Below the pieces are notes generated by a model. The model did no database searches. It saw only the letters and a program-made list of their open reading frames with translations, and had not been told where the DNA came from. DNA of 64,000 bases from JABMOW01 sp964409335. GTDB taxonomy: Bacteria > Fidelibacterota > Marinisomatia > SCGC-AAA003-L08 > JACNLC01. A program made the position numbers and the translations under genes. The stretch spans positions 13,803 to 77,802 of the forward strand of contig CAYPCW010000004.1 in the NCBI GenBank assembly GCA_964409335.1, given 5' to 3'. Below are positions 27,937 to 36,616 of this stretch, one piece after another (position 1 is the stretch's first letter; the number at the start of each line of letters is the position of its first letter).

Positions 27937-27958
27937 TCATGACGGGATCATCCAATTC

Positions 27959-27988
27959 TTGAGTCGATTTCAAACTTATATTTATGAT
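27959..27988 (+). promoter_or_regulatory. Candidate promoter for the RodZ-like gene
   Basis: TTGAGT (27959-27964) and TATGAT (27983-27988) are spaced by 18 bases, in the 157-base gap after maf. The transcript would have a leader of about 100 bases. The match is only moderate and is based on general sigma-70 consensus. Confidence 0.4.
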
Positions 27989-28093
27989 AAAATACATAAC
28001 GATTTTTTTCGGTATTTATTCAGCTTTCCCGATCATTTCGTCCATGAAAATAATTAATTTGATCCATTTAATTCCAACTTAAGGGCTTCGAAG

Positions 28094-28978
28094 ATGGCAA
28101 ATGCAGATACATTTTATAAAAATTTAAAGATCCACCGGGAGAATCAGGGTATAAGCCTCACAGAAATTTCCGAGCGTACAAAAATAAACGAACGATATTT
28201 TGAATCCATTGAAAATGGGCAGTTTACGGTACTCCCGACCGTGTATATGCGGTTGTTTTTACGATCTTATTGTATAGAGATCGGCGCAGACCCTGATCAG
28301 GCGTTGAAGGATTATGAATCATATACGACCGGGAAAGTAACTCAAAAACCTGAATTGAAATTTAAACCGGTTGAAGAAGATGGGAATACTGGAGATTCAA
28401 AGTCAGATACGATCGATTTTGGGAATTCCATCAGCCGGAAAAATATCATCTATTTTATCATCGGAATTATCATTATTTTTTCACTGGTCAAATTTGTCAG
28501 TTATTTATCCCATGAAGCTGAAGGATCAAATCCGATAACTCTGAACGAAGCGGATTTAGACACCAATACGGTTACAGAGTCCCGGGCGATACCGGGTGAA
28601 GATCAAACTTTTAGCATTTTACCCAAGCCATCGCAGTTGGAAGAATCTTTCGTCTATAATCCTCGGAAATTGGTGCAGCAGGAACCCTATCAGATGAGCG
28701 TTCGACCTCCATTTAAAATGACGATATCCGCCTATGCCCGTACAAAAGTGCACATCACATCACAGGGCAATAATTTATTTGATGGTATTTTAAATGTTCA
28801 TGATACCCGGTCCTTTACCGATCTAAACACGATTAAATTTGATTTCTGGAGTGCGCAGCATATCCGCGCAGATATCAATGGCGCTGATCTCACCCCATAT
28901 TTAACCACCTTGGATAGGGCGATCAGAGGATCGCTGGATTCTGATGGCTCACTCTCGATACAAATCTTCAGTCACTGA
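28094..28978 (+). CDS. RodZ-like protein with N-terminal helix-turn-helix and C-terminal DUF4115 domain
   Basis: A 294-residue bitopic membrane protein. An XRE-type helix-turn-helix fills residues 8-70 (ENQGISLTEISERTKINERY). A charged linker leads to one membrane helix at about 118-138 (IIYFIIGIIIIFSLVKFVSYL). The outer part ends in a beta-rich DUF4115-type domain from about 205. This is the RodZ architecture; RodZ links MreB to the wall synthesis machinery and sets rod shape. Here the gene lies just before the division cluster. No mreB is in the window, so whether it serves MreB is inferred. The ATG at 28094 is preceded by an A+G-rich tract. Confidence 0.85.
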   Translation: MANADTFYKNLKIHRENQGISLTEISERTKINERYFESIENGQFTVLPTVYMRLFLRSYCIEIGADPDQALKDYESYTTGKVTQKPELKFKPVEEDGNTGDSKSDTIDFGNSISRKNIIYFIIGIIIIFSLVKFVSYLSHEAEGSNPITLNEADLDTNTVTESRAIPGEDQTFSILPKPSQLEESFVYNPRKLVQQEPYQMSVRPPFKMTISAYARTKVHITSQGNNLFDGILNVHDTRSFTDLNTIKFDFWSAQHIRADINGADLTPYLTTLDRAIRGSLDSDGSLSIQIFSH

Positions 28979-29138
28979 TCTCGTGATGACCCTTTCAGGA
29001 TAATTTCCCGCCAATTGCTATCCGATAAAACCCCGAACATCAGCATAATTCTACAGGCGAATCGCAGTCCCGATTTGACCCTTTTGCAGCTATAATATCT
29101 GCTAAAAAATATAAATTTTAAAATTTGTAACAAAATTC

Positions 29139-29168
29139 TTGCATTGAAAGTACCAAGTCGGATATTAT
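29139..29168 (+). promoter_or_regulatory. Candidate promoter of the division and cell-wall cluster (mraZ promoter)
   Basis: TTGCAT (29139-29144), an 18-base spacer and TATTAT (29163-29168) form a good sigma-70-like pair 60 bases before mraZ. Transcription would begin near 29175, inside the MraZ-type repeats. This is the only strong promoter-like site in the 250-base gap after the RodZ-like gene. Confidence 0.6.
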
Positions 29169-29171
29169 TTG

Positions 29172-29196
29172 TGTGGGGAAATGGGATAAAGTGGGC
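29172..29196 (+). promoter_or_regulatory. MraZ operator repeats
   Basis: Three repeats on a strict 10-base spacing: TGTGG at 29172, TGGGA at 29182 and TGGGC at 29192. In E. coli MraZ binds TGGGN repeats separated by five bases upstream of its own gene. The last two sites here match that rule exactly and the first differs by one base. The repeats overlap the predicted transcription start, so bound MraZ should repress the cluster. Confidence 0.7.
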
Positions 29197-29228
29197 GAAA
29201 TTCCCATACCGATACGGATGCGAAATTT

Positions 29229-29696
29229 ATGCAGGACAATTCTAACATATCATTTAGTGGTGCTTTTTCATATTCATTAGACTCAAAGTGTCGTCTGAGT
29301 ATTCCGGCAAAATATCGGAAATCTCTCGACCCGGGGAATAATGGTATGATGGTTCTGGTCAAAGGTTTTGATGGAGAGCTGATGGTGTATCCATTAAAAA
29401 ACTGGCTGGTGGTTGAAAATGAATTGAGGAGCCTAAACTCGATTAAACGAAGGAACCGGAATTTTGTCCGGACAATATTGAAGACAGCTTCTCATATTCC
29501 GATAGATTCACACGGCAGAATCGCGATTCCTGAGACACTTCTGAACTTTGCGCATATCGAAAAAAATGTGACTATCATTGGGATGATCAATCGTCTTGAA
29601 CTGTGGAATCCTGAAATTCTCGCACAATATGAGGCTGAACAAACCGATAATGACAGCCGGATTTTCGAAGACCTGGCAAACGACATCAGTTTCTAG
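29229..29696 (+). CDS. mraZ: Transcriptional regulator MraZ
   Basis: A 155-residue protein with two SpoVT/AbrB-like halves that assembles into a ring and binds repeats in its own promoter. The first half has FSYSLDSKCRLSIPAKYRKSL and the second has IDSHGRIAIPETLL, both with the conserved D-x-K/H-G/C-R core. It is the first gene of the division cluster, as in most bacteria, and its likely operator is just upstream. Its stop is followed two bases later by rsmH. Length is normal. Confidence 0.97.
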   Translation: MQDNSNISFSGAFSYSLDSKCRLSIPAKYRKSLDPGNNGMMVLVKGFDGELMVYPLKNWLVVENELRSLNSIKRRNRNFVRTILKTASHIPIDSHGRIAIPETLLNFAHIEKNVTIIGMINRLELWNPEILAQYEAEQTDNDSRIFEDLANDISF

Positions 29697-29698
29697 CG

Positions 29699-30634
29699 GT
29701 GTCCAAGCCACCCCCACACACTCCCATCATGGTCAAAGAAGTTCTCGAATTTCTGATCACTGACCCCGGAGGCATTTATATTGATGGCACCATAGGCTTT
29801 GGCGGTCACGCTTCTGCGATTCTGAATACTCTCAATTCAGCAGGGCGAATTCTCGGACTGGACAGGGATCCCGATGCGCTCGCTTTTGCAGGAAAACGAC
29901 TCAGCCTAATTCGAATGGACGGATTTAGACTTTACCATAACAATTTCAGAGATTTTCCGGAAATTTTAAAATTGCAGAATATTAATTATATGAATGGAAT
30001 ATTGCTGGACCTGGGTATGTCTTCCTACAATGTGGACACCGCTTCCCGTGGATTTTCCTTCAGTCTGAATGGACCCCTTGATATGAGATTTGATCCAACA
30101 TCCGGTTCACCGGCTTCAGATTGCCTTCAGGATATGACCGAAAAGGAGATCGCAGGGGTTATCCGGAGGTATGGTGAGGAACGGTTTGCCAAAAAAATTG
30201 CCACGGCAATTGTAAATAGAATCAATGATGAAGCTATGAATACAACCTTCGATCTCAGAGATGCAGTTTTGAGCGTGGTAAAAGGTAAATTCAGAATGAA
30301 ATCCGTCTCAAGGGTTTTCCAGGCTTTACGCATTTTTCTAAACGGCGAACTGGATGCGTTACACGATGTCTTGGAATCCATCGGGAAGCATCTGAAAGTC
30401 GGGGGAAGGGCAGTGATCATTACATTCCACTCTGGCGAGGACCGGGTCGTGAAACAATTTTTTAAAAATGCAGCGTTAACGTGTACATGTCCGCCGCGAA
30501 CACCCTTTTGTATCTGTAACACGACGCCCACATTTAAACTATTGACCCGAAGGGCAGTATTGCCTTCGGATACCGAAATCCGGTTAAACAGCCGTGCACA
30601 TAGCGCAAAACTAAGAGCTGCTGAAAGGATTTAA
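29699..30634 (+). CDS. rsmH: 16S rRNA (cytosine-1402-N4)-methyltransferase RsmH
   Basis: A 311-residue methyltransferase that modifies C1402 in the ribosomal P site. The S-adenosylmethionine loop is GTIGFGGHASAIL (residues about 25-37) and the family block GILLDLGMSSYNVD follows. The C-terminal ends in LNSRAHSAKLRAAERI, typical of RsmH. The start is GTG at 29699 (MSKPPPHTPIMVKEVLEF), matching the family N terminus. It is the second gene of the division cluster, also known as mraW. Confidence 0.97.
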   Translation: MSKPPPHTPIMVKEVLEFLITDPGGIYIDGTIGFGGHASAILNTLNSAGRILGLDRDPDALAFAGKRLSLIRMDGFRLYHNNFRDFPEILKLQNINYMNGILLDLGMSSYNVDTASRGFSFSLNGPLDMRFDPTSGSPASDCLQDMTEKEIAGVIRRYGEERFAKKIATAIVNRINDEAMNTTFDLRDAVLSVVKGKFRMKSVSRVFQALRIFLNGELDALHDVLESIGKHLKVGGRAVIITFHSGEDRVVKQFFKNAALTCTCPPRTPFCICNTTPTFKLLTRRAVLPSDTEIRLNSRAHSAKLRAAERI

Positions 30635-30640
30635 TCTGTC

Positions 30641-30955
30641 ATGAAAAAAAACCAGACCCGTCATACCTTATCTGAAGACAGCACGAAAGTAATTCACTTT
30701 ATTATGTATGTCCTATTAGTCACATTTTTTTTGGTTCTGCTGTTGGTTGTTAAGGATCATTGCCGGAGTCTGGGTAAAGACATTGACTCATCGCGGAAAG
30801 AATTGACAATGTTGACGGATGAGATCGGATTTCTGGAAAGCAGCGTTAATCATCTGTCCCGTCCGGATCGAATCCGCAAAATGGTCAGCGAAAATTTGAA
30901 AATGGTTTCTGCAACTCCGGAATCTCTGATCGTATATCTGGGAAACGTTGAGTGA
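30641..30955 (+). CDS. ftsL: Cell division protein FtsL-like
   Basis: A 104-residue bitopic protein with a short cytoplasmic N terminus, one membrane helix at about residues 21-41 and a coiled-coil outer segment (about 48-85). Sequence identity in this family is low, so the call rests on size, topology and place between rsmH and ftsI. FtsL pairs with FtsB and FtsQ to recruit and activate FtsW-FtsI at the septum. It overlaps the next gene by four bases (GTGA). Confidence 0.85.
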   Translation: MKKNQTRHTLSEDSTKVIHFIMYVLLVTFFLVLLLVVKDHCRSLGKDIDSSRKELTMLTDEIGFLESSVNHLSRPDRIRKMVSENLKMVSATPESLIVYLGNVE

Positions 30956-32730
30956 ACTCCCTCTATTCTAAGCACCGAAACCGGATTGGGTTTATCGCCA
31001 TTGCATTGATCGTTATTTTTATGGTGTTAGCCGGCCGGTTGTTTTTCGTGCAAATTTATATGCATAGGGAATATGCTGAAATCGTAAACTCAAAATCAAA
31101 ACTTAAGATGGATATTTCCGGTTCTCGTGGAATTATTTTTGACCGGAACGGAGTGCCTCTGACGAAAAATCTCACCCATTACACATTATGGGTGGATACG
31201 CAGGGAAAAATTGACCGCAATGATATCAGCATGTATTTATCCGCCATATTTGATAAGTCTCCTCAATATTACCTGGGAAAAATGAATAAGGAATCCCGAT
31301 ACCTTGTCCTGGAGAAAAACATTCTTGACCCCCAAATTGCAGGTATCAGAAGAGATCTGAAAAAATTAAATATCCAAATTGGAGATAACACAAAACGATA
31401 TTATCCATATAGTGATCTCGCCTCGCAGGTGATCGGGTTTACCGACACGGAATCGCAGGGCGCAATCGGCATAGAATGCCAATTCAATTCGGTATTGTCA
31501 GGAAGGCGAGGCACAAAGGAAATGACCCGGAATTCCACGGGGAGACTTCAAACGGATATTTATGCTGACCAGCCCTATTTGTCAAACGGTCTGGATATCA
31601 CGCTAACACTGGACATCTCGTATCAAGCCATATTACAGGATGAGCTTCAACAGGCCTGTAAAGCCACAGATGCTAAAGGCGCAAACGGACTCATCATCGA
31701 TCCTTTCACCGGAGAGATACTGGCGATGGCTTCTTACCCGGGATTCGATCCTAATAACTATTCGTATTATCCGGTGGAAACCTATCAAAACCAGGTTATC
31801 AGTATGACCTATGAACCCGGATCGACATACAAGATCGTCGCTATTTCCGCCGGATTGGAGAACGGCCTGATCTCACCCTGGCAGACATACGATTGTGAAA
31901 ACGGTGAATACCAGCTCTATAACCGTACGTTTCATGACCACGAAAAATATGAGATTTTGACTGTATCGGAAATACTGATGCATTCCAGCAATATCGGGAT
32001 GGTCAAAATTGCATCGAACATCGGATCTCTGGACGTTTATAAATACTCTAAACGATATGGTTTCGGAGAGCCTGCGGGAATTCAGTTACCCCATGAAAAC
32101 GGGGGAATTTTACGGGATTTCGGGATATGGACAAAAACTTCCGGAGCCACTATTGCCATAGGACAGGAATTAGCCGTAACCACTCTCCAGACCGCATTAT
32201 CATATTGTGTCATTTCGAATGGCGGTTATTTGGTGATGCCCAATATTATCCGGGAGATATCGGGTAATCGTCAGGTTCAGGAATTTCGGTATCGCCCTCA
32301 AGCGATCAGGAGGGTCATCTCCCCGCAGACCGCGGATGCTATTATGACCATGCTTCGGGGGGTTATCCTCGAAGGTACAGCTGACAAAGCACGGATAACG
32401 GGATTCCCAATTGCTGGGAAAACCAGCACCGCACAGAAGTACATCGGAGACAAGTACTCAAAGACTGAATTTATTTCGGCATTCGTAGGGATTTTCCCTA
32501 TTGACCTCCCGCAGTTTGTCTGCGTGGTTGCCGTTGATTCCCCAATATACGGGCGTCATTGGGGGAATGAAACGGCTGCTCCTATCGTCAAAAAAGTGAT
32601 TGAGCGAATCATGGGATATACGGATGAAAATTTTATGAAAATGATGGAGTCCCCTTCAGATGAGAATGAAACCCATCAGATCCAGCGCTTTTCATTACAA
32701 ACGAAAAGCATCGAAAGGAATGGCAGTTAA
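30952..32730 (+). CDS. ftsI: Septal peptidoglycan transpeptidase FtsI (class B penicillin-binding protein)
   Basis: A 592-residue bitopic enzyme that cross-links septal peptidoglycan. It has an N-terminal membrane helix (about residues 11-31), the pedestal domain with SRGIIFDRNGVPL, and the transpeptidase domain. The active serine is Ser291 in PGSTYK, the SxN motif is SSN at 345-347 and the third box is KTS at 490-492. Most enzymes have KTG, so Gly to Ser is unusual and could affect beta-lactam binding. No PASTA domains follow. The start is GTG at 30952, overlapping ftsL. The stop overlaps murE by one base. Confidence 0.95.
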   Translation: MNSLYSKHRNRIGFIAIALIVIFMVLAGRLFFVQIYMHREYAEIVNSKSKLKMDISGSRGIIFDRNGVPLTKNLTHYTLWVDTQGKIDRNDISMYLSAIFDKSPQYYLGKMNKESRYLVLEKNILDPQIAGIRRDLKKLNIQIGDNTKRYYPYSDLASQVIGFTDTESQGAIGIECQFNSVLSGRRGTKEMTRNSTGRLQTDIYADQPYLSNGLDITLTLDISYQAILQDELQQACKATDAKGANGLIIDPFTGEILAMASYPGFDPNNYSYYPVETYQNQVISMTYEPGSTYKIVAISAGLENGLISPWQTYDCENGEYQLYNRTFHDHEKYEILTVSEILMHSSNIGMVKIASNIGSLDVYKYSKRYGFGEPAGIQLPHENGGILRDFGIWTKTSGATIAIGQELAVTTLQTALSYCVISNGGYLVMPNIIREISGNRQVQEFRYRPQAIRRVISPQTADAIMTMLRGVILEGTADKARITGFPIAGKTSTAQKYIGDKYSKTEFISAFVGIFPIDLPQFVCVVAVDSPIYGRHWGNETAAPIVKKVIERIMGYTDENFMKMMESPSDENETHQIQRFSLQTKSIERNGS

Positions 32731-34172
32731 TGCAACTGCATGACTTATTATCAAATATTGACTTCACGGGCGATATCGAAGAATGTGAAATCAGAAATAT
32801 TACCCACGATTCAAGAAAAGTTAAACCCGGGACCCTGTTTGTTGCGATCAAAGGACAAAAGGAGGATGGCCATGATTATATTCTGGATGCTGTCCACCGG
32901 GGCGCATGTGCCGTGATGTCTAATGGACGAAGCCCCCGGAATATCGGAGTACCGGTGATAAAAGTGAAAAATCCCAGAGAATCCATGTCCAGGATCGCCG
33001 CTAATTTCTATCACCATCCATCGCGGGATATGATCATTACCGGCATTACCGGGACCAACGGAAAAACCACAATTACCCACATTCTGAATCATATCTTTAA
33101 AATTTCCGGGATACCCTGCGGGACCTTGGGCACATTAGGATTTACAACGCCATCCGGAATGATGAGTACCGGGTTCACCACTCCGGAATCTGTTGATCTG
33201 CACCAACTCTTTTTCACGCTTTTACAGGGCGGTATCCGTCATGCCGTGATGGAAATCTCTTCTCATGCCCTTGATCTTCACCGGGTAGATGACATTGACA
33301 TCAATTATGCCGTCTTTACTAATCTGACCCCTGAACACCTGGACTATCATAAGTCTATGGATCGCTATTTTACAGCCAAATTGAGATTGTTCAAGGGTCT
33401 CAGTGCGGATAAAACTGCCATCATCAATATTGATGATCCTTATGGACAAACCATTTTAGACTACACAGCGGCAAAAGTTATCACCTACGGATTTTCTGAT
33501 CTGGCCGACATCCATCCCTTATCGTGGCATTTTTCGCTGGACCGAACCCTTGCCACTTTGACAATTAACGGTCTGCAGCTAACCATAGATACCCCATTCA
33601 TCGGATCGTACAACTTATCTAATATCATGGCTGCAGCCGGTGTTGCCGTCTGCCAGGGGATCGCTATCGGACAGATCGAAGAGGCATTACGTCAGCATCC
33701 GCCGGTACCCGGGCGAATGGAGGTCATCGAAAATCACACTGCCGGAAAAGTGATTATTGATTATGCCCACACCCCTGATGCATATAATAAAGTTCTTTCC
33801 ATGATCCGGGAGTTGTCGCCGGCTGATACGCAGATCATTACGGTATTTGGTTGTGGGGGCGGACGGGATGCGACGAAACGACCAGAGATGGGGAAGATCG
33901 CTTCAGAACGCTCAAATAAAATCATTATCACTTCCGATAATCCCCGATTCGAGAAGGTTGAAGACATTTGTAAAAATATCGTGAGTGGAATTTTGAAAAA
34001 TAATTATCAGGTCATTTTTGACCGTAGAAAAGCCCTTGAAACTGCTATGAGTCTGATGACGGACCATACCGTGTTGGCGATTTTTGGCAAGGGCAGGGAA
34101 GATTATGAAATTATCCGGGGAGGAAAAGTATTTCACAGTGACGTTCAAATTGTACAGCAATTTATAAAATGA
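32730..34172 (+). CDS. murE: UDP-N-acetylmuramoyl-tripeptide synthetase MurE (meso-diaminopimelate adding)
   Basis: A 480-residue cytoplasmic Mur ligase that adds the third amino acid to the peptidoglycan stem. The ATP site is GTNGKTTITHIL, and the substrate block TPEHLDYHKSMDRY carries the carbamylated-lysine region. The specificity motif is DNPR (in SDNPRFEKVEDI), the signature of meso-diaminopimelate rather than lysine ligases. It overlaps ftsI by one base and murF by four. Length is normal. Confidence 0.97.
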   Translation: MQLHDLLSNIDFTGDIEECEIRNITHDSRKVKPGTLFVAIKGQKEDGHDYILDAVHRGACAVMSNGRSPRNIGVPVIKVKNPRESMSRIAANFYHHPSRDMIITGITGTNGKTTITHILNHIFKISGIPCGTLGTLGFTTPSGMMSTGFTTPESVDLHQLFFTLLQGGIRHAVMEISSHALDLHRVDDIDINYAVFTNLTPEHLDYHKSMDRYFTAKLRLFKGLSADKTAIINIDDPYGQTILDYTAAKVITYGFSDLADIHPLSWHFSLDRTLATLTINGLQLTIDTPFIGSYNLSNIMAAAGVAVCQGIAIGQIEEALRQHPPVPGRMEVIENHTAGKVIIDYAHTPDAYNKVLSMIRELSPADTQIITVFGCGGGRDATKRPEMGKIASERSNKIIITSDNPRFEKVEDICKNIVSGILKNNYQVIFDRRKALETAMSLMTDHTVLAIFGKGREDYEIIRGGKVFHSDVQIVQQFIK

Positions 34173-35509
34173 GGGTGGATATCCGCGAACACGCTATGTT
34201 TCAATCCTTTATGAGACAGTACTACCCACAATATAAACCGGTCAAGGTAAAGGGGATCACGATTGATTCCCGCCTCGTCCAAGCCGGGGATATGTACATT
34301 GCTCTGAAGGGGGATCGGGTGGATGGTCACCGGTTTATCTCTGAAGCCGAATCTTCCGGTGCTGCGTTTATCGTTTCGGAACAGGATGCAGAGGCCGGTA
34401 TTCCCTTGATCAGGGTTTCATCTACGCGTCAATTTCTTATGGAATTTGCACAAAAATGGTGGATAGGATTTTCTACTCCGGTGGTCGGAATTACCGGTTC
34501 AAATGGCAAAACGACCACTAAAGAATTGCTGGTACATGTGTTACAACCATTCACTTCAACCGCCTGGATGCCGGGGAATTATAATTCAACCATCGGTCTT
34601 CCCCTCTCTCTATTTACGATGCCTGCCTCCAGCGATATAGCAGTTTTCGAAATAGGTTCCAGCGCCCCCGGCGAAATTAAAAAATTGACGGAAATTATTC
34701 ATCCGAATATAGGATTAATCACAAATGTACATCCCGCACACATCGAATTTTTCTCCACCCTCGCTCATCTTGCTGAAGAAAAATCTGAATTGCTGAAAAA
34801 CCTCCCCGGTGACGGAGTTGCATTTATTAATCTGGATGATCCATCAATTTCATCCATGGACACTCCTGCAAAAAAAATTACCTTCAGTTTTAAAGTATCC
34901 GCTGACTTTTGCGGAAGATGGTCTAAAAATAATGGATCACCTGTCCTGACCATCAATGAACGTGAGGTTACACTCCCTATAAAAAGTGAGACGTTGGCTA
35001 AAAATGCGCTCGCAGTTTATTCCATTTGTTACACGCTTGGTATTAATCACGAGGATATTGCCAGTCAAATATCCACGTTCGCCCTCCCTGAGGGAAGGGG
35101 AAATGTGATTGAGAAAAATAGAATGAGGGTGATCAACGATACGTATAATGCCAATCCTGAATCGGTGAGGGCGGGGATCGAGGCAGCATTATCCTTGTTG
35201 CCTGATCGCCGGCACATTCTGGTCCTTGGGGATATGTTTGAACTGGGTGTCCATACGCTTGAGTATCACCGGCAGATAGGTGAATTCATCAAACATAATT
35301 CCCAAATAATATTGATCACATACGGACCGCTGTCCGGGGTGATCTCTGAAATTTGCACTTCTCATGGAATGGAATGCTACCATTTCACTGCGTCCGCCGC
35401 CATTACCCATTTTATCAATCATTTCCGGAGACCCGGTGACATTTACTTCGTTAAAGGTTCACGGGGGATGAGAATGGAAACCATTATCAAAGAAGGGATA
35501 TTTGCCTGA
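34169..35509 (+). CDS. murF: UDP-N-acetylmuramoyl-tripeptide:D-alanyl-D-alanine ligase MurF
   Basis: A 446-residue Mur ligase that adds D-Ala-D-Ala to complete the pentapeptide. It has GITGSNGKTTTKELL (ATP loop), NYNSTIGLPLSLF, and the MurF-specific NDTYNANPESVRAG. The start ATG at 34169 overlaps murE as ATGA, and the stop overlaps mraY by one base. The supplier of D-Ala-D-Ala (ddl) is not in the cluster. Confidence 0.97.
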   Translation: MRVDIREHAMFQSFMRQYYPQYKPVKVKGITIDSRLVQAGDMYIALKGDRVDGHRFISEAESSGAAFIVSEQDAEAGIPLIRVSSTRQFLMEFAQKWWIGFSTPVVGITGSNGKTTTKELLVHVLQPFTSTAWMPGNYNSTIGLPLSLFTMPASSDIAVFEIGSSAPGEIKKLTEIIHPNIGLITNVHPAHIEFFSTLAHLAEEKSELLKNLPGDGVAFINLDDPSISSMDTPAKKITFSFKVSADFCGRWSKNNGSPVLTINEREVTLPIKSETLAKNALAVYSICYTLGINHEDIASQISTFALPEGRGNVIEKNRMRVINDTYNANPESVRAGIEAALSLLPDRRHILVLGDMFELGVHTLEYHRQIGEFIKHNSQIILITYGPLSGVISEICTSHGMECYHFTASAAITHFINHFRRPGDIYFVKGSRGMRMETIIKEGIFA

Positions 35510-36612
35510 TGTTATATCATTTACTGTATCCTTTGCGAGATTTCTTTTTTGGATTTAATATCTTCAAATACATCTCATTTCGGGCAGTGGGTGCGGCAAT
35601 TACCGCGTTGCTCATCAGTTTTCTCCTTGGACCCTGGATCATCCGCACGCTTCAAAAGCGCCGAATTGGCGAAGTTATTCGTCCTACCGGGCCTGAATCA
35701 CACCGTACTAAACAAGGTACTCCAACCATGGGAGGGATAATCATTCTTATTGCGGTTATCCTTCCCACAGTTCTCTGGAGCAGATTGGATAATCAATTTA
35801 CTCTGCTGATCCTTCTGGCAACCGTATGGATGGGGGCTATCGGATTCTTAGACGACTATCTGAAGGTCATCCGGAAATATCCGAAAGGATTGATTGCAAG
35901 ATACAAGCTGGCCGGGCAACTGGTATTGGGACTTATCATCGGTCTCATTTTGTACTATTTCCCGGTAACTTCCCAGACCCGGTCTATTACGTCTGTCCCC
36001 TTTATTGCAAATGGGAGTATCGATTTAAAATGGTTTTATATTCCATTGGTGATTTTGGTGATCACAGGTACATCGAATGCCGTTAATCTTACCGATGGTC
36101 TTGACGGATTGGCGACCGGTCTTACCGCCATTTCGGTGCTCAGCTTTGGCGCTATCGCCTACGCCACCGGTCGATTCGACTTCAGTGATTATCTGAATAT
36201 ACTCTACCTGCCGGGCACCGGCGAACTTTTCGTGTTTGCGCTGGCATTGGCTGGTGCATGCATTGCATTTCTCTGGTACAATGCATATCCTGCTAAAGTA
36301 TTTATGGGCGATACCGGTTCATTGGCTATCGGCGCTGCATTAGGTACCCTGGCCGTCCTTCTCAAAAAAGAGATCCTTCTGCTGATCATCGGCGGTGTTT
36401 TTGTGGCGGAATCCCTGTCTGTCATGATTCAGGTAGCTTATTTTAAATATACCAAACGAAAATACGGAAATGGACGCCGGATTTTCAACAAGGCGCCGAT
36501 CCATCATCATTTTGAGTTGGCGGGATGGCACGAAAATACAGTCGTTATCCGGTTCTGGATTATTGGAATATTACTGGCATTATTGTCACTGACAACGATT
36601 AAGGTGCAGTAA
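35509..36612 (+). CDS. mraY: Phospho-N-acetylmuramoyl-pentapeptide transferase MraY
   Basis: A 367-residue membrane enzyme with ten helices that makes lipid I from UDP-MurNAc-pentapeptide and undecaprenyl phosphate. Visible family motifs are HRTKQGTPTMGG, GFLDDYLKV with the catalytic aspartates, NAVNLTDGLDGLATG, and the C-terminal KAPIHHHFELAGW. The length is as in E. coli. The lipid carrier it needs is recycled by UppP, encoded at 56410-57198 in this window. Confidence 0.98.
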   Translation: MLYHLLYPLRDFFFGFNIFKYISFRAVGAAITALLISFLLGPWIIRTLQKRRIGEVIRPTGPESHRTKQGTPTMGGIIILIAVILPTVLWSRLDNQFTLLILLATVWMGAIGFLDDYLKVIRKYPKGLIARYKLAGQLVLGLIIGLILYYFPVTSQTRSITSVPFIANGSIDLKWFYIPLVILVITGTSNAVNLTDGLDGLATGLTAISVLSFGAIAYATGRFDFSDYLNILYLPGTGELFVFALALAGACIAFLWYNAYPAKVFMGDTGSLAIGAALGTLAVLLKKEILLLIIGGVFVAESLSVMIQVAYFKYTKRKYGNGRRIFNKAPIHHHFELAGWHENTVVIRFWIIGILLALLSLTTIKVQ

Positions 36613-36616
36613 ATTC

